DNA from: CAG-826 sp964654155
GTDB taxonomy: Bacteria; Bacillota_I; Bacilli_A; RFN20; CAG-826
NCBI GenBank assembly: GCA_964654155.1
Contig: CAZZGL010000003.1
Location: forward strand, 1-56,009
Reading direction: 5' to 3'
Length of the DNA stretch: 56,009 nt
This document shows, piece by piece, positions 16,829 to 26,078 of the stretch (its first letter is position 1; every line of letters begins with the position of its first letter). Under the pieces are notes generated by a model. The model was not told the origin of the DNA and ran no database searches. It was given only the letters and a program-made list of their open reading frames with translations. Both the position numbers and the translations under genes were made by a program.

Positions 16829-19462
16829 TTATTTTAACTTTTCTTTTATTTTTATGCTTTTTTTGGGAATCTTTATAAAAAATGCCACTAAAGATAACAA
16901 GATAATTTTTAGAAAAAAAGCAAAATCAAAAACCGGTTTAAATGGTAAATAAGATGATAATAAATCATTACATGAAACTAAATAAAATATACAGAACATT
17001 ACCATTACTTGTATTATCGATAATATCCATAATATTATTTTTGTAATTTGTCTAACTTCTTGATATACTTTATCCCCAAATCCTAGTTTAGACATTAAAT
17101 CGATATCTTTTTTTAATTCTTGCACATACAGATCTTGCACTATTTGTATTAGAATAATTGAAAACAATAAAAGCCATACAGAAAAGCATGTTAATCCAAT
17201 ATTTATTCCTTCCATCGTTTCATTAAATGTTTCCACTATCGTTAACGAAGGACTAGTAAATCTATAATTATTATAAAGAGATTCACATCTTTCTTTTATT
17301 TGCTTCATTTTTTCTTTTGATGAACATTTAAACATGACATTTTGTGGTTTTAAATATGATGAAGATATTTTTATTGTTTTATTTAAAAAAAAGTACATTG
17401 TTTCATAATCAATTTTAACCTCAATATTATCGCTTTCATAAACATCACTAATAAGCCATGAATCATAATAAAAACTTATAAAATCATAATATATCACTTT
17501 TAATAAATCTCCCTTTTTTAAATTCAAAGAATTCGCTAAAGGAAGACTAACTTTTATACCATCTAAGCATGGAGAAAAAGTAAATGAGTTTCTACTATTC
17601 GGCACTAAAATTGAATTAACATAAGCATTATCCAATTCTAAATAATCGCTATTAACACTCAATTGATTTTCTATTTGAAATATTTTTTCATCCGAAGACG
17701 CTATGCATAAATATCCTTCAAATCCATGAATAATATTATTATTTATTATTTTATATCCTTTTTCACTTCCATACAGAACTCCTTCAATATCTTTATTCGC
17801 CTCCAATATTTGCAATATATCAAAAGGACTAATATATTCATTATCCGTCACACTTATCATATAACGATAATACAATTCCCTTTTTTCTAATTCATCAAAC
17901 AAATATAAATAATAAAGTCGATTATTATTAAAATAATATGTTTCATCATCATAAGTATAAATAACTGTTCTTTTTCTTAAAGTCCACGGAAATTCATTAG
18001 TTTCATACCATGAAAGTGTTTCTTTTAATTTCATTCTTTCAATAAAAAAATATCGATTAAAATTTGCGTTCGTATGATAAATCATTGGTTCACTACTTTC
18101 TTTTATTGCAGTCACTAAAAAAATTTCTTCATTTTCATAATTCCAATCAACATTTTTAGCATAAAATACTATTTTAACCTTATTATTCTTTATATAATCA
18201 GCAACAATATTAAATGTAGGATTAATTATTTCTAGAGCTTTTCCAAAAGATTTTATTAAGAATGGAGTTAAGCCTAATATTAATTCATCATTTGCGAGTG
18301 AATCAATTGAAGGCGAAACTTTACTCTTATGCAAATCTATTAATGTAAAATCATTAATTGAATTTAAATCAAATGCAGAAAGCATTGGATGAGTTGATGA
18401 GGAAACAATTCGGCAATCATGAAGATCAGGAAATAAAGCATTAAAATCATTTTCATAATATGTTCCTATATCCACAACCTTTTTTTCTTTATGAAAAATA
18501 TTTTTTGCCGTTTCTAAAGATAACGAATCACGATGAATAACATAATCTTTTTTACTCTCCATCAAAAAAACTGATGGATCTGTTAGTCCGTTTAATGATT
18601 TATTAATTTCATTTCCAACACCATTTATTAATATATTACCTAGTCCGCCTACAAATATACCTAATGAAAGAAACATTGTAACTAAAAATGTTCTTAGTTT
18701 TTTATTATTCATTCTTTTTAACAAATAAGAAAATATAAATTTATACGGCCTTTTAAGTTTCAAATTATTGTTATCCATTGTAACCAATAGATTATTATCT
18801 TTTTTACTTTGCCTAATTAATTTTAATTTCCCATCTTCCATTTGATAAAGATAATCGCCATATCTATCAATTATTTGTTCTTCATGTGTCACCAAAATAA
18901 TAAGACGATCAAAAGAAAGTGATTTTAATAATGAAATCACACTTTGAATATTTTCCCTATCTAACGCTGATGTCGGTTCATCCAACAAAAGTAATTTTGG
19001 TTTAAAAAACAACGCTCTTGCAAGAGCTACTCTTTGAGCTTCTCCTCCAGATAAATACTTAACAAGAGTGCTTGGTTCTTTATTAAGTTTAACTGTTTTC
19101 AAAAGATGACTTACATGAGCTCTTCCATATTGTTTTTTTATTCCTTCTCCCATCAACAAAATATTATCTTCTATTGATAATTCACTAATTAATGGATTAT
19201 CTTGAAAAACAATTCCACATTTAATTAGTTTGTATTCTTCTTTTTTTCTTTCATTCATGTTTAAAAGATTATCATTATCAAAATAAATAGAACCAGATTC
19301 CGCGATTACATCGCCACGTATCACCTTTAAAAAAGTTGATTTTCCTGAACCGGATACTCCTTTTATTATTACTAAACCAGTCGATGGAAAAGTGACAGTA
19401 ATATTATCTAATACTGGCCGTTCTTTATTATTAAACCTTACAGTTAAGTTATTAATATTCAT
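16829..19462 (-). CDS. Fused ABC transporter ATPase and FtsX-like permease
   Basis: An 877-residue membrane protein. Residues 1-215 form a complete ATPase with VSGSGKST, LSGGEAQRVALARA and LLLLDEPTSALD. A first membrane helix near 255 is followed by a large extracytoplasmic region of about 450 residues with no recognised motif, then three C-terminal helices in the FtsX/MacB arrangement. Such proteins act by mechanotransmission, exporting or extracting lipoproteins, peptides or antibiotics rather than importing. It follows the separate permease gene by one base, in a three-gene operon. The substrate is unknown. Confidence 0.85.
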   Translation of the reverse strand: MNINNLTVRFNNKERPVLDNITVTFPSTGLVIIKGVSGSGKSTFLKVIRGDVIAESGSIYFDNDNLLNMNERKKEEYKLIKCGIVFQDNPLISELSIEDNILLMGEGIKKQYGRAHVSHLLKTVKLNKEPSTLVKYLSGGEAQRVALARALFFKPKLLLLDEPTSALDRENIQSVISLLKSLSFDRLIILVTHEEQIIDRYGDYLYQMEDGKLKLIRQSKKDNNLLVTMDNNNLKLKRPYKFIFSYLLKRMNNKKLRTFLVTMFLSLGIFVGGLGNILINGVGNEINKSLNGLTDPSVFLMESKKDYVIHRDSLSLETAKNIFHKEKKVVDIGTYYENDFNALFPDLHDCRIVSSSTHPMLSAFDLNSINDFTLIDLHKSKVSPSIDSLANDELILGLTPFLIKSFGKALEIINPTFNIVADYIKNNKVKIVFYAKNVDWNYENEEIFLVTAIKESSEPMIYHTNANFNRYFFIERMKLKETLSWYETNEFPWTLRKRTVIYTYDDETYYFNNNRLYYLYLFDELEKRELYYRYMISVTDNEYISPFDILQILEANKDIEGVLYGSEKGYKIINNNIIHGFEGYLCIASSDEKIFQIENQLSVNSDYLELDNAYVNSILVPNSRNSFTFSPCLDGIKVSLPLANSLNLKKGDLLKVIYYDFISFYYDSWLISDVYESDNIEVKIDYETMYFFLNKTIKISSSYLKPQNVMFKCSSKEKMKQIKERCESLYNNYRFTSPSLTIVETFNETMEGINIGLTCFSVWLLLFSIILIQIVQDLYVQELKKDIDLMSKLGFGDKVYQEVRQITKIILWILSIIQVMVMFCIFYLVSCNDLLSSYLPFKPVFDFAFFLKIILLSLVAFFIKIPKKSIKIKEKLK

Positions 19463-19463
19463 T

Positions 19464-20768
19464 TTATTCCTCCCTAATCAAGTAATCGATATCGTGTTTA
19501 AAGGTGTATTTAAATACAATAAATGTGATTAAAGCAAATAATATTGATATAAGAATAAGAAAAATAAAAGTTAAAAATGGAAAACTTGATATATTTAATA
19601 GATTCTCCAACCCATAATTAACATTAATTATCGGATTGATAATTACACTTACCACAATAGAAACAATAATTGTAGAAACAAGTGAAAACAATCCTAAGAT
19701 AAAAGATATTAGCATATATGCGATTGCCACTTCTTTTTTAGATGCCCCTAATGAAAAAACAATCCCAATATTTTTGGTATCCTCTATTAAATGAGTAAAT
19801 GTTAAATAAGTAATTATACTTATTAGTAGAATAAAACATAAAATACAAATAAAGAATAATAATGAATCCACTACCTCTTGTATTGAATATAAAACCTCAA
19901 ATATTTCTAAAGAAGATGATTCTAAAATATAATCATTACTAATTAATTTATTAAAAATATCCACTAATTTTTTAGCTTCATAAACATTATTTACAAACAG
20001 TTTTAAAGAATAACCTTTAACTCCACTTTCAAGTGAAGAAAATAATAAATAATCGTACCAAGTTATTACCTTGCCTTCATTAAGTGAATAATTATATAAA
20101 TAATGGTTCTGTAAGTATGTAACTGCGCTTTTATAACTATAATATACAGTTGGAGTACTCATAAAAGAAAATTCATCAATTACACCAACAACATTTAATT
20201 TCTGTTTAAATTCAAAATAATCCTCCAAATACATGTTATTAATCGCATTAATTACCGATTTACTAATATTTGTTTCTAATATTTTATACCCCATTTCTTT
20301 AAAAAAAGCCCTATTAACAATTACCTCAGAAATGGTATTATTTAAATATCTTCCTTTTATTTTCATTTCTTTATTAATAGATTCAATTGGAATAAATCTT
20401 GCTGATATTTCTTTTTCTTCACTATAAAACACAATTTGTTCTGGAAAGAAAAAAGATATATCATAATTAACTTTTAAAGATGGTATATATTTGCATAGGC
20501 TTTCTCCTTCTTTTAAAGATGGGGCTTCTGTTTTAATTATTGATAAGCCTTCATTAGAAGAAGATAAGTTTCTTGACAAAGAAAAGTTATATCCATCGCC
20601 CCTTAAATAAATTTGTGATTGGTACGATTTTTGTAAACCATTACTAATAAATGAAAGTAAAAAAATCGTTAATAAGCCTAAAACAATTGCTATATATCCT
20701 TTTATATATCTTTTCTTTTGATATTTTATTATTGAGCGAGCATATTCTTCAACAAAACTAATACTCAT
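19464..20768 (-). CDS. FtsX-like ABC transporter permease
   Basis: A 434-residue permease with one N-terminal helix, an extracytoplasmic region of about 230 residues and three C-terminal helices, the MacB/FtsX layout. The ATG at 20768 is chosen because AAGGTG lies six bases upstream; the GTG inside that site is in frame. It overlaps the end of the upstream ATPase gene by 11 bases and abuts the fused ATPase-permease gene, so all three proteins probably form one complex. Confidence 0.83.
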   Translation of the reverse strand: MSISFVEEYARSIIKYQKKRYIKGYIAIVLGLLTIFLLSFISNGLQKSYQSQIYLRGDGYNFSLSRNLSSSNEGLSIIKTEAPSLKEGESLCKYIPSLKVNYDISFFFPEQIVFYSEEKEISARFIPIESINKEMKIKGRYLNNTISEVIVNRAFFKEMGYKILETNISKSVINAINNMYLEDYFEFKQKLNVVGVIDEFSFMSTPTVYYSYKSAVTYLQNHYLYNYSLNEGKVITWYDYLLFSSLESGVKGYSLKLFVNNVYEAKKLVDIFNKLISNDYILESSSLEIFEVLYSIQEVVDSLLFFICILCFILLISIITYLTFTHLIEDTKNIGIVFSLGASKKEVAIAYMLISFILGLFSLVSTIIVSIVVSVIINPIINVNYGLENLLNISSFPFLTFIFLILISILFALITFIVFKYTFKHDIDYLIREE

Positions 20769-21426
20769 AAATAACACCTTCTTTCAAAAGAAGTATTTTG
20801 TCAGCATATTGTTTAGCTAATAAAAGATTATGAGTAACCATAATTACTAGTTTTTCTTTTGATATATTTTTAAATACTTTCATCATATATTGCGTATTCT
20901 CACTATCTAATGCCCCGCTAGGTTCATCAAGAAGATAAAACGAAGGATTATTAATCATTGCCCTTAAAATAGCTATTCTTTGTTTTTCTCCTCCAGATAA
21001 AGTATTGATATTTTGATTTAAAAGTTTTTCTAAACCAAATTTTGTAAATAATTTATGTGCTCTTTTTTGGGCAATAGCCTTTTTATTTCCCCTAACAATT
21101 AAAGGAAAAGCAACATTTTCTAATGGCGATAAGCTTTCTAATAATTGATAATTTTGAAAAACAAAACCTATGTAATTATTACGAAATGAAGATATACTAC
21201 GATCTTCATAATTTAATTCTTTACCCTTAAATAAATATGTTCCGCTCGTTTTTGAACATAACCCGGCAATTATTTTTAGAAGTGTTGATTTACCACATCC
21301 AGAACTTCCAACAATGACATAAAATCCATTATTTTGAAAATCAATACTTACATTTTTTAGAATACTAACTTTTTTATCACTTTTATAAAAATCTTTTTTT
21401 ATTTTTTTTAATTCAATCAATACCAT
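20758..21426 (-). CDS. ABC transporter ATPase (LolD/MacB type)
   Basis: A 222-residue cytoplasmic ATPase with VGSSGCGKSTLLK, LSGGEKQRIAILRAM and FYLLDEPSGALD, all intact. It is the first gene of the exporter operon. Its likely ribosome binding site, GGGAG eight bases before the ATG, lies in the 3' arm of the hairpin at 21435-21456, which could therefore limit both transcription and translation of this operon. Confidence 0.9.
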   Translation of the reverse strand: MVLIELKKIKKDFYKSDKKVSILKNVSIDFQNNGFYVIVGSSGCGKSTLLKIIAGLCSKTSGTYLFKGKELNYEDRSISSFRNNYIGFVFQNYQLLESLSPLENVAFPLIVRGNKKAIAQKRAHKLFTKFGLEKLLNQNINTLSGGEKQRIAILRAMINNPSFYLLDEPSGALDSENTQYMMKVFKNISKEKLVIMVTHNLLLAKQYADKILLLKEGVIYEY

Positions 21427-21456
21427 AAAAAAAACTCCCTACTTATATATAGGGAG
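21427..21456 (-). terminator. Hairpin with T run between the DUF951 gene and the ABC operon
   Basis: Minus strand: stem CTCCCTA / TAGGGAG with an eight-base loop, followed by eight T that run directly into the ABC ATPase start codon. It has the form of a terminator for the upstream fhs-DUF951 unit. The GGGAG of its 3' arm is also the best ribosome binding site of the next gene, so it may instead be an attenuator. Confidence 0.75.
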
Positions 21457-21471
21457 CAAAATCAATAATTC

Positions 21472-21675
21472 CTAATTATTTTCCTCATTATTTGAAATAA
21501 CTTTTTTTATTTTTGAATTAAAATCATATCTACTCATCATGATAACAGCGCCACAAGAGCAACATTTAATTTTAATATCTGCACCAACACGAATTATTTG
21601 AAATAATTTTGATCTTTCTTTACATGGATGTGGTTTTTTCATTTCCACAATATCATTTAATTTATATTCAATCAT
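21472..21675 (-). CDS. DUF951 family protein
   Basis: A 67-residue basic protein of the DUF951 (YyzM-like) family, recognised from the N-terminal DIVEMKKPHPC and the CCSCG pair of cysteines with MSRYDF after it. The Cys-x-x-Cys and the single upstream Cys suggest a small metal-binding fold, perhaps nucleic-acid binding. Function is unknown. It starts three bases after fhs and is followed by a terminator, so it is the last gene of that transcript. Confidence 0.85.
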   Translation of the reverse strand: MIEYKLNDIVEMKKPHPCKERSKLFQIIRVGADIKIKCCSCGAVIMMSRYDFNSKIKKVISNNEENN

Positions 21676-21678
21676 AAA

Positions 21679-23283
21679 TTATTCTTCTTCCATTTTAACC
21701 GCAGATGGTACACGAGGAAGTCCAGGCATCGTTAATATTGAGCCAGTTAACGCAACTACAAATCCCGCACCTGCAGATAATTTAACTTCTCTAATGGTAA
21801 TTTTAAATCCACGTGGAGCGCCTAAAACTTTAGGATCATCACTAAACGACTGCGGTGTTTTTGCCATACATACTGGTAATGAACCATATCCTAAAGAAAC
21901 AATATTATTAATTTGTTCCTTTGCTAAATCCGTAAATACAACCTCTTCTGCACGATATACTTCTTTACAAACAATTTCCATCTTAGTCTCTAAAGGTAAA
22001 TCTAACTGATAAAGAGGATGATAAGATGAAGTAGTTTTATTTAAAGTATCAACAACACATTTAGCAAGTTCAACAGAACCTTCTCCACCTTTTAAAAATC
22101 CATCTAAAAATCTAACTTCATATCCTTGTTGTTTGCACCATGAAGTAAGCGCAAGGACTTCTTCTTCATAATCATCAGCAAAATGATTAATAGCGACAAC
22201 AACTGGTGTACCAAATTTTTGCATATTTTCAACATGTTGTTTTAAATTACATGTTCCATTCAATAATGCTTCAACATTTAATGAGGTTAATTTATCAACT
22301 TCTTGACCTCCATGCATTTTTAACGCTCTTATTGTAGCCACTACAACAACTAAATCAGGACTTAAATTACCTAATCGGCATTTAATATCCATAAATTTTT
22401 CCGCGCCTAAATCTGCGCCAAATCCCGCTTCTGTTACTACAATAGGGGCTAATTTTAACCCTAATTTTGTCGCTATTATAGAATTACATCCATGAGCAAT
22501 ATTAGCAAAAGGACCTCCATGAACTAAGCATGGATTTCCTTCTAAAGTTTGAACTAAATTTGGTTTTAATGCCTCTTTCATCAACTTCATAATCGCTTTA
22601 GAAATTCTTAAATCTTTAACTCTAATTGGTTTCTTATCAAATGTATATGCAACAATAATATTATTAACTTTATTAATAAAATCTGTTTCATTTTCACTTA
22701 AACATAAAATCGCCATTAATTCACTAGCAACCGTGATTACAAAATGATCTTCTCTAATAACACCATTATTTTTACCTCTAGCAACTTCAATATTTCTTAA
22801 AGCACGATCATTCATATCCATCGCTCTTGACCAAACAATATTATTAGGATCAATATTTAATTCATTACCTTGAAAAATATGATTATCAATAATTGCGGAA
22901 ATTAAATTAATGGAAGAAGTTAATGCATGCATATCACCAGTAAAATGAAGATTAATATCCTCGCTAGGAATAATACGAGCTTTTCCTCCTCCAGTTGCTC
23001 CCCCTTTAATTCCAAAAACTGGACCTAAGGAAGGTTCTCTTAAAACAAGCATTGCTTTTTGACCAATTTTGGCTAAACCCTCTGCTAACGCAATAGAAGT
23101 TGTAGTTTTACCCTCACCTGCTTTAGTTGGAGTAATTGCGGTAACTAAAACTAATTTTCCATTTTCTTTATTTTTTAATTCATCCATTATTTCTAAATCA
23201 ATTTTAGCTTTATATTTTCCATATGGCTCAATAAATTTTTCATCAATACCAGCCTTCTTAGCAATAAATTCAATTCTTTCCAT
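21679..23283 (-). CDS. fhs: Formate--tetrahydrofolate ligase
   Basis: Cytoplasmic ATP-dependent enzyme that makes 10-formyltetrahydrofolate from formate, feeding purine and formyl-methionine synthesis. Seen: the P-loop TPTKAGEGKTTTSI, LREPSLGPVFGIKGGATGGG, and LPRVPSA near the C-terminus. At 534 residues it is slightly shorter than the common 555. The ATG at 23283 fits AGGTGA spaced six bases upstream; the GTG three codons upstream is part of that site. It follows miaA by 70 bases. Confidence 0.96.
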   Translation of the reverse strand: MERIEFIAKKAGIDEKFIEPYGKYKAKIDLEIMDELKNKENGKLVLVTAITPTKAGEGKTTTSIALAEGLAKIGQKAMLVLREPSLGPVFGIKGGATGGGKARIIPSEDINLHFTGDMHALTSSINLISAIIDNHIFQGNELNIDPNNIVWSRAMDMNDRALRNIEVARGKNNGVIREDHFVITVASELMAILCLSENETDFINKVNNIIVAYTFDKKPIRVKDLRISKAIMKLMKEALKPNLVQTLEGNPCLVHGGPFANIAHGCNSIIATKLGLKLAPIVVTEAGFGADLGAEKFMDIKCRLGNLSPDLVVVVATIRALKMHGGQEVDKLTSLNVEALLNGTCNLKQHVENMQKFGTPVVVAINHFADDYEEEVLALTSWCKQQGYEVRFLDGFLKGGEGSVELAKCVVDTLNKTTSSYHPLYQLDLPLETKMEIVCKEVYRAEEVVFTDLAKEQINNIVSLGYGSLPVCMAKTPQSFSDDPKVLGAPRGFKITIREVKLSAGAGFVVALTGSILTMPGLPRVPSAVKMEEE

Positions 23284-23353
23284 TTTTATCACCTATATAT
23301 TTCCTTTCGTAATATTTAATTTATGTTTCTATAATAAATAAAAATATATTAAT

Positions 23354-24244
23354 TTAAAAATTTTTTTCTTTTAAAATAGTTTCAACATATTCATAAGCTT
23401 TACTATAATCTTCAAACCATATAACTGGTAATTGATGTCTAAAATATGTCATTTGCCTTTTAGCGTAATTTCTAGAATTTTGTTTTATTTTATTAATTGT
23501 CGATTCAATTGTTTCTTCCTTATTTAAATATGGAATCCATTCTTTATAACCGATAGCTTGAAATGCTTGTACAGAATCGGTATATTTCTTGAATAAATAT
23601 CTTACTTCTTGTTCTAATCCCATATCAACCATTTCGTCAACGCGTGAATCAATCTTACTATAAAGGGTATCTCTATCCATATCAATTCCAATGAATAATG
23701 CATCATAAATCAATTTATGTTCTTGTTTTGCTTCTTGCTCACTTTTTTTATTTCCTGTAGCATAGTAGATTGTTAACGCTCTAATTACTCTTTTTCGATT
23801 ATGAGGATGTATCTTACTAGCAGCTTCCTTATCAATTTCTAATAATTTTTGATATAATGCTTCATCATCAAAACTATCAAATATTGATGTATCAAATTCT
23901 TCATGTTCTTCAAAAGTAAAATCATATAAAGCCGCTTTTTGGTAGAGACCAGTTCCTCCAACAATAATTGGTAATTTTCCTCTTTTTAAAACATCTTCAA
24001 TAATTTTTCTTACATCGAGCTGATAACGCATAACTGAATAATTCTCTTTAGGATTAACAAAATCAAATAAATGATGTTTAACTTTGTTTCTTTCATCTAA
24101 AGTTGGCTTTGCGGTACCAATATTAAATTCTTTATAAATTTGAAGAGAATCACCATTTATAATTTCTCCATTAAATTTTAAAGCGATTTCTAATGCTAAT
24201 TTACTTTTTCCACTTGCGGTTGGTCCACAAATAACTAAAATCAT
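23354..24244 (-). CDS. miaA: tRNA dimethylallyltransferase
   Basis: Transfers a dimethylallyl group to adenosine 37 of tRNAs that read codons starting with U. The N-terminal GPTASGKSKLAL P-loop, GDSLQIYK, and the Mia-type GGTGLY motif are present, with the C-terminal tRNA-binding region rich in basic and aromatic residues. Length 296 is normal. It overlaps the mutL stop as ATGA. MiaB, which acts on the same modified base, is encoded nearby at 29.5-31.0 kb. Confidence 0.96.
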   Translation of the reverse strand: MILVICGPTASGKSKLALEIALKFNGEIINGDSLQIYKEFNIGTAKPTLDERNKVKHHLFDFVNPKENYSVMRYQLDVRKIIEDVLKRGKLPIIVGGTGLYQKAALYDFTFEEHEEFDTSIFDSFDDEALYQKLLEIDKEAASKIHPHNRKRVIRALTIYYATGNKKSEQEAKQEHKLIYDALFIGIDMDRDTLYSKIDSRVDEMVDMGLEQEVRYLFKKYTDSVQAFQAIGYKEWIPYLNKEETIESTINKIKQNSRNYAKRQMTYFRHQLPVIWFEDYSKAYEYVETILKEKNF

Positions 24245-26070
24245 ATTCCTGTCCTCTTAAATAGCTTTTCTAATTGATATTTACTAAACTCTACAATTGT
24301 TGGTCTACCATGAGGACAACACGTTGGATTATCACATTTAAAAAGAGTATCGACAACATATTGCATTTCTTTTAAATCAAGATAATCATTTGCCCTAATC
24401 GATGCTTTACAACTCATTGTCGCAATTGCATGCGTTCTTAATTTATTAACATCAATTTTATCTCCATGAAGAGCTTGTTCTAAAAGAACATCAATATATT
24501 CCTTTTCGTCTTTTTCATCTAACCAAACAGGAACTTGCACAACTTTATAGGCATTTAAACCAAATGGTTCAAAACGAAGGCCTATTGCTTCTAACAAAGC
24601 TTCTTTTTCTTTAGTAAACATAGAAACATCACTTGGAGTAAGAGTTATCACTTGAGGAATCAAAGGTTCTCTAACTCGTAGTTCACTAGCAAATAACTTT
24701 TGAAATTTTTCATATTGAATTCTTTCATAAGCAGCATGTTGATCTACAATAAGAAATCCTCCATTATCATCTTCACATATTATATAAGTACGTTGTAATT
24801 GCGCAATAGCTTTGATAAATCTTTTTTTCTTTTCTATTTTTTCATCTTCTACTAAAAAAGTTTCTTCTTTTATATCTTCCTTAACTTCTTCTTTTTCTAC
24901 TTTTTCTTCTTTAATTTCTTCTTTAAAGGTAAATATTGGTTGTAAAACAATTTCTTCCTTATAATCATCTTTTTGAGTTACTATCTCTTCTTTTTCTTTA
25001 ATATCATCAAGTATTGACAATTGTTCCGGCTTAATATCTTTAACAACAGGAATAATTTTTTTACTCAAATCCGCAGTTGCAAAAGCTTGCTTTGCTCTTA
25101 AAGCTTCTGGAATAGCTTCTAAAAGTGTTAACCTAAGCTCTTCTTCTTTTGAAAATCTAACTTCTCTTTTTGAAGGATGAACATTAACATCCACTAAAGC
25201 ACACTCAATATCTAAAGTTAAAATAACAAAAGGAAAACGACTTGGAGGTATAAAATCATGATATGCATCATTAATCGCCCCTTGAACTTTTGGCATATAA
25301 ACATTACGTCCATTAAGTAAAGTTATCATATAATAACGACTTGACTTAGCAATTTCTGGTTCGCCTAAATAGCCATTAATTACATAATCATTTTTTTCAA
25401 CTTTAAAAGGAATCATTCTTTTAGCAACTTCAAAGCCATATATTTGAGCAATAGTTTCTAATAAGTTACCTCTTCCACTAGTATGGAATTGTAATCTATC
25501 ATCTATTAAAAACTTAAAAGAAACTTCTGGATGCGCTAAAGCAATTCTTGTCATTACTTCAATGCTTGAAGCATTTTCTGTATAATCTTTTTTTAAATAT
25601 TTTAAGCGAACAGGTGTGTTATAAAACAATTCACAAACTTCAATTTGCGTTCCTTTTAAAAGAGGTGCATCGCTTATATCCATCTCTTCATTTTCTAAAA
25701 CAATTTTAGTACCAACTCCTTCACCAGTTGAAGTGGTAAGATTAATTTTACTAACAGAAGCAATTGATGGTAATGCTTCTCCTCTAAATCCTAATGTTTT
25801 TATTCTAAATAAATCAAATGAAGACGTGATTTTTGAAGTAGCATGACGTTTAAATGCCAAAAGCGCATCTTCTCTTTCCATTCCATCACCATCATCAGAA
25901 ACATAAATCGATGTTCTGCCACCATCTACTATTGAAACAGTGATTTTTTTTGCATGTGCATCAATACTATTTTCTACAAGTTCTTTAATAACGCTGCTAG
26001 GACGTTCAATAACTTCTCCAGCCGCAATCATATTAGCTAAGGTGGAATCTAAAACTTTAACTTTGCCCAT
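24241..26070 (-). CDS. mutL: DNA mismatch repair endonuclease MutL
   Basis: Couples mismatch recognition by MutS to strand incision. The N-terminal GHKL ATPase shows ENSIDAHAKKI, DDGDGM and GFRGEALPSIASV. The C-terminal half carries the metal-binding endonuclease motif DQHAAYERIQYE and CPHGRPT, so it is of the self-incising type found where MutH is absent. A Glu/Lys-rich linker near residues 345-420 joins the halves. Length 609 is normal. It lies eight bases after mutS, with AGGTGA before its ATG. Confidence 0.97.
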   Translation of the reverse strand: MGKVKVLDSTLANMIAAGEVIERPSSVIKELVENSIDAHAKKITVSIVDGGRTSIYVSDDGDGMEREDALLAFKRHATSKITSSFDLFRIKTLGFRGEALPSIASVSKINLTTSTGEGVGTKIVLENEEMDISDAPLLKGTQIEVCELFYNTPVRLKYLKKDYTENASSIEVMTRIALAHPEVSFKFLIDDRLQFHTSGRGNLLETIAQIYGFEVAKRMIPFKVEKNDYVINGYLGEPEIAKSSRYYMITLLNGRNVYMPKVQGAINDAYHDFIPPSRFPFVILTLDIECALVDVNVHPSKREVRFSKEEELRLTLLEAIPEALRAKQAFATADLSKKIIPVVKDIKPEQLSILDDIKEKEEIVTQKDDYKEEIVLQPIFTFKEEIKEEKVEKEEVKEDIKEETFLVEDEKIEKKKRFIKAIAQLQRTYIICEDDNGGFLIVDQHAAYERIQYEKFQKLFASELRVREPLIPQVITLTPSDVSMFTKEKEALLEAIGLRFEPFGLNAYKVVQVPVWLDEKDEKEYIDVLLEQALHGDKIDVNKLRTHAIATMSCKASIRANDYLDLKEMQYVVDTLFKCDNPTCCPHGRPTIVEFSKYQLEKLFKRTGI

Positions 26071-26078
26071 GATATCAC

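Noticed and set aside
16829..21426. Bacteriocin or lantibiotic locus around the ABC exporter
   Set aside because: No small precursor peptide gene, modification enzyme or immunity gene is seen nearby; the neighbours are housekeeping genes.
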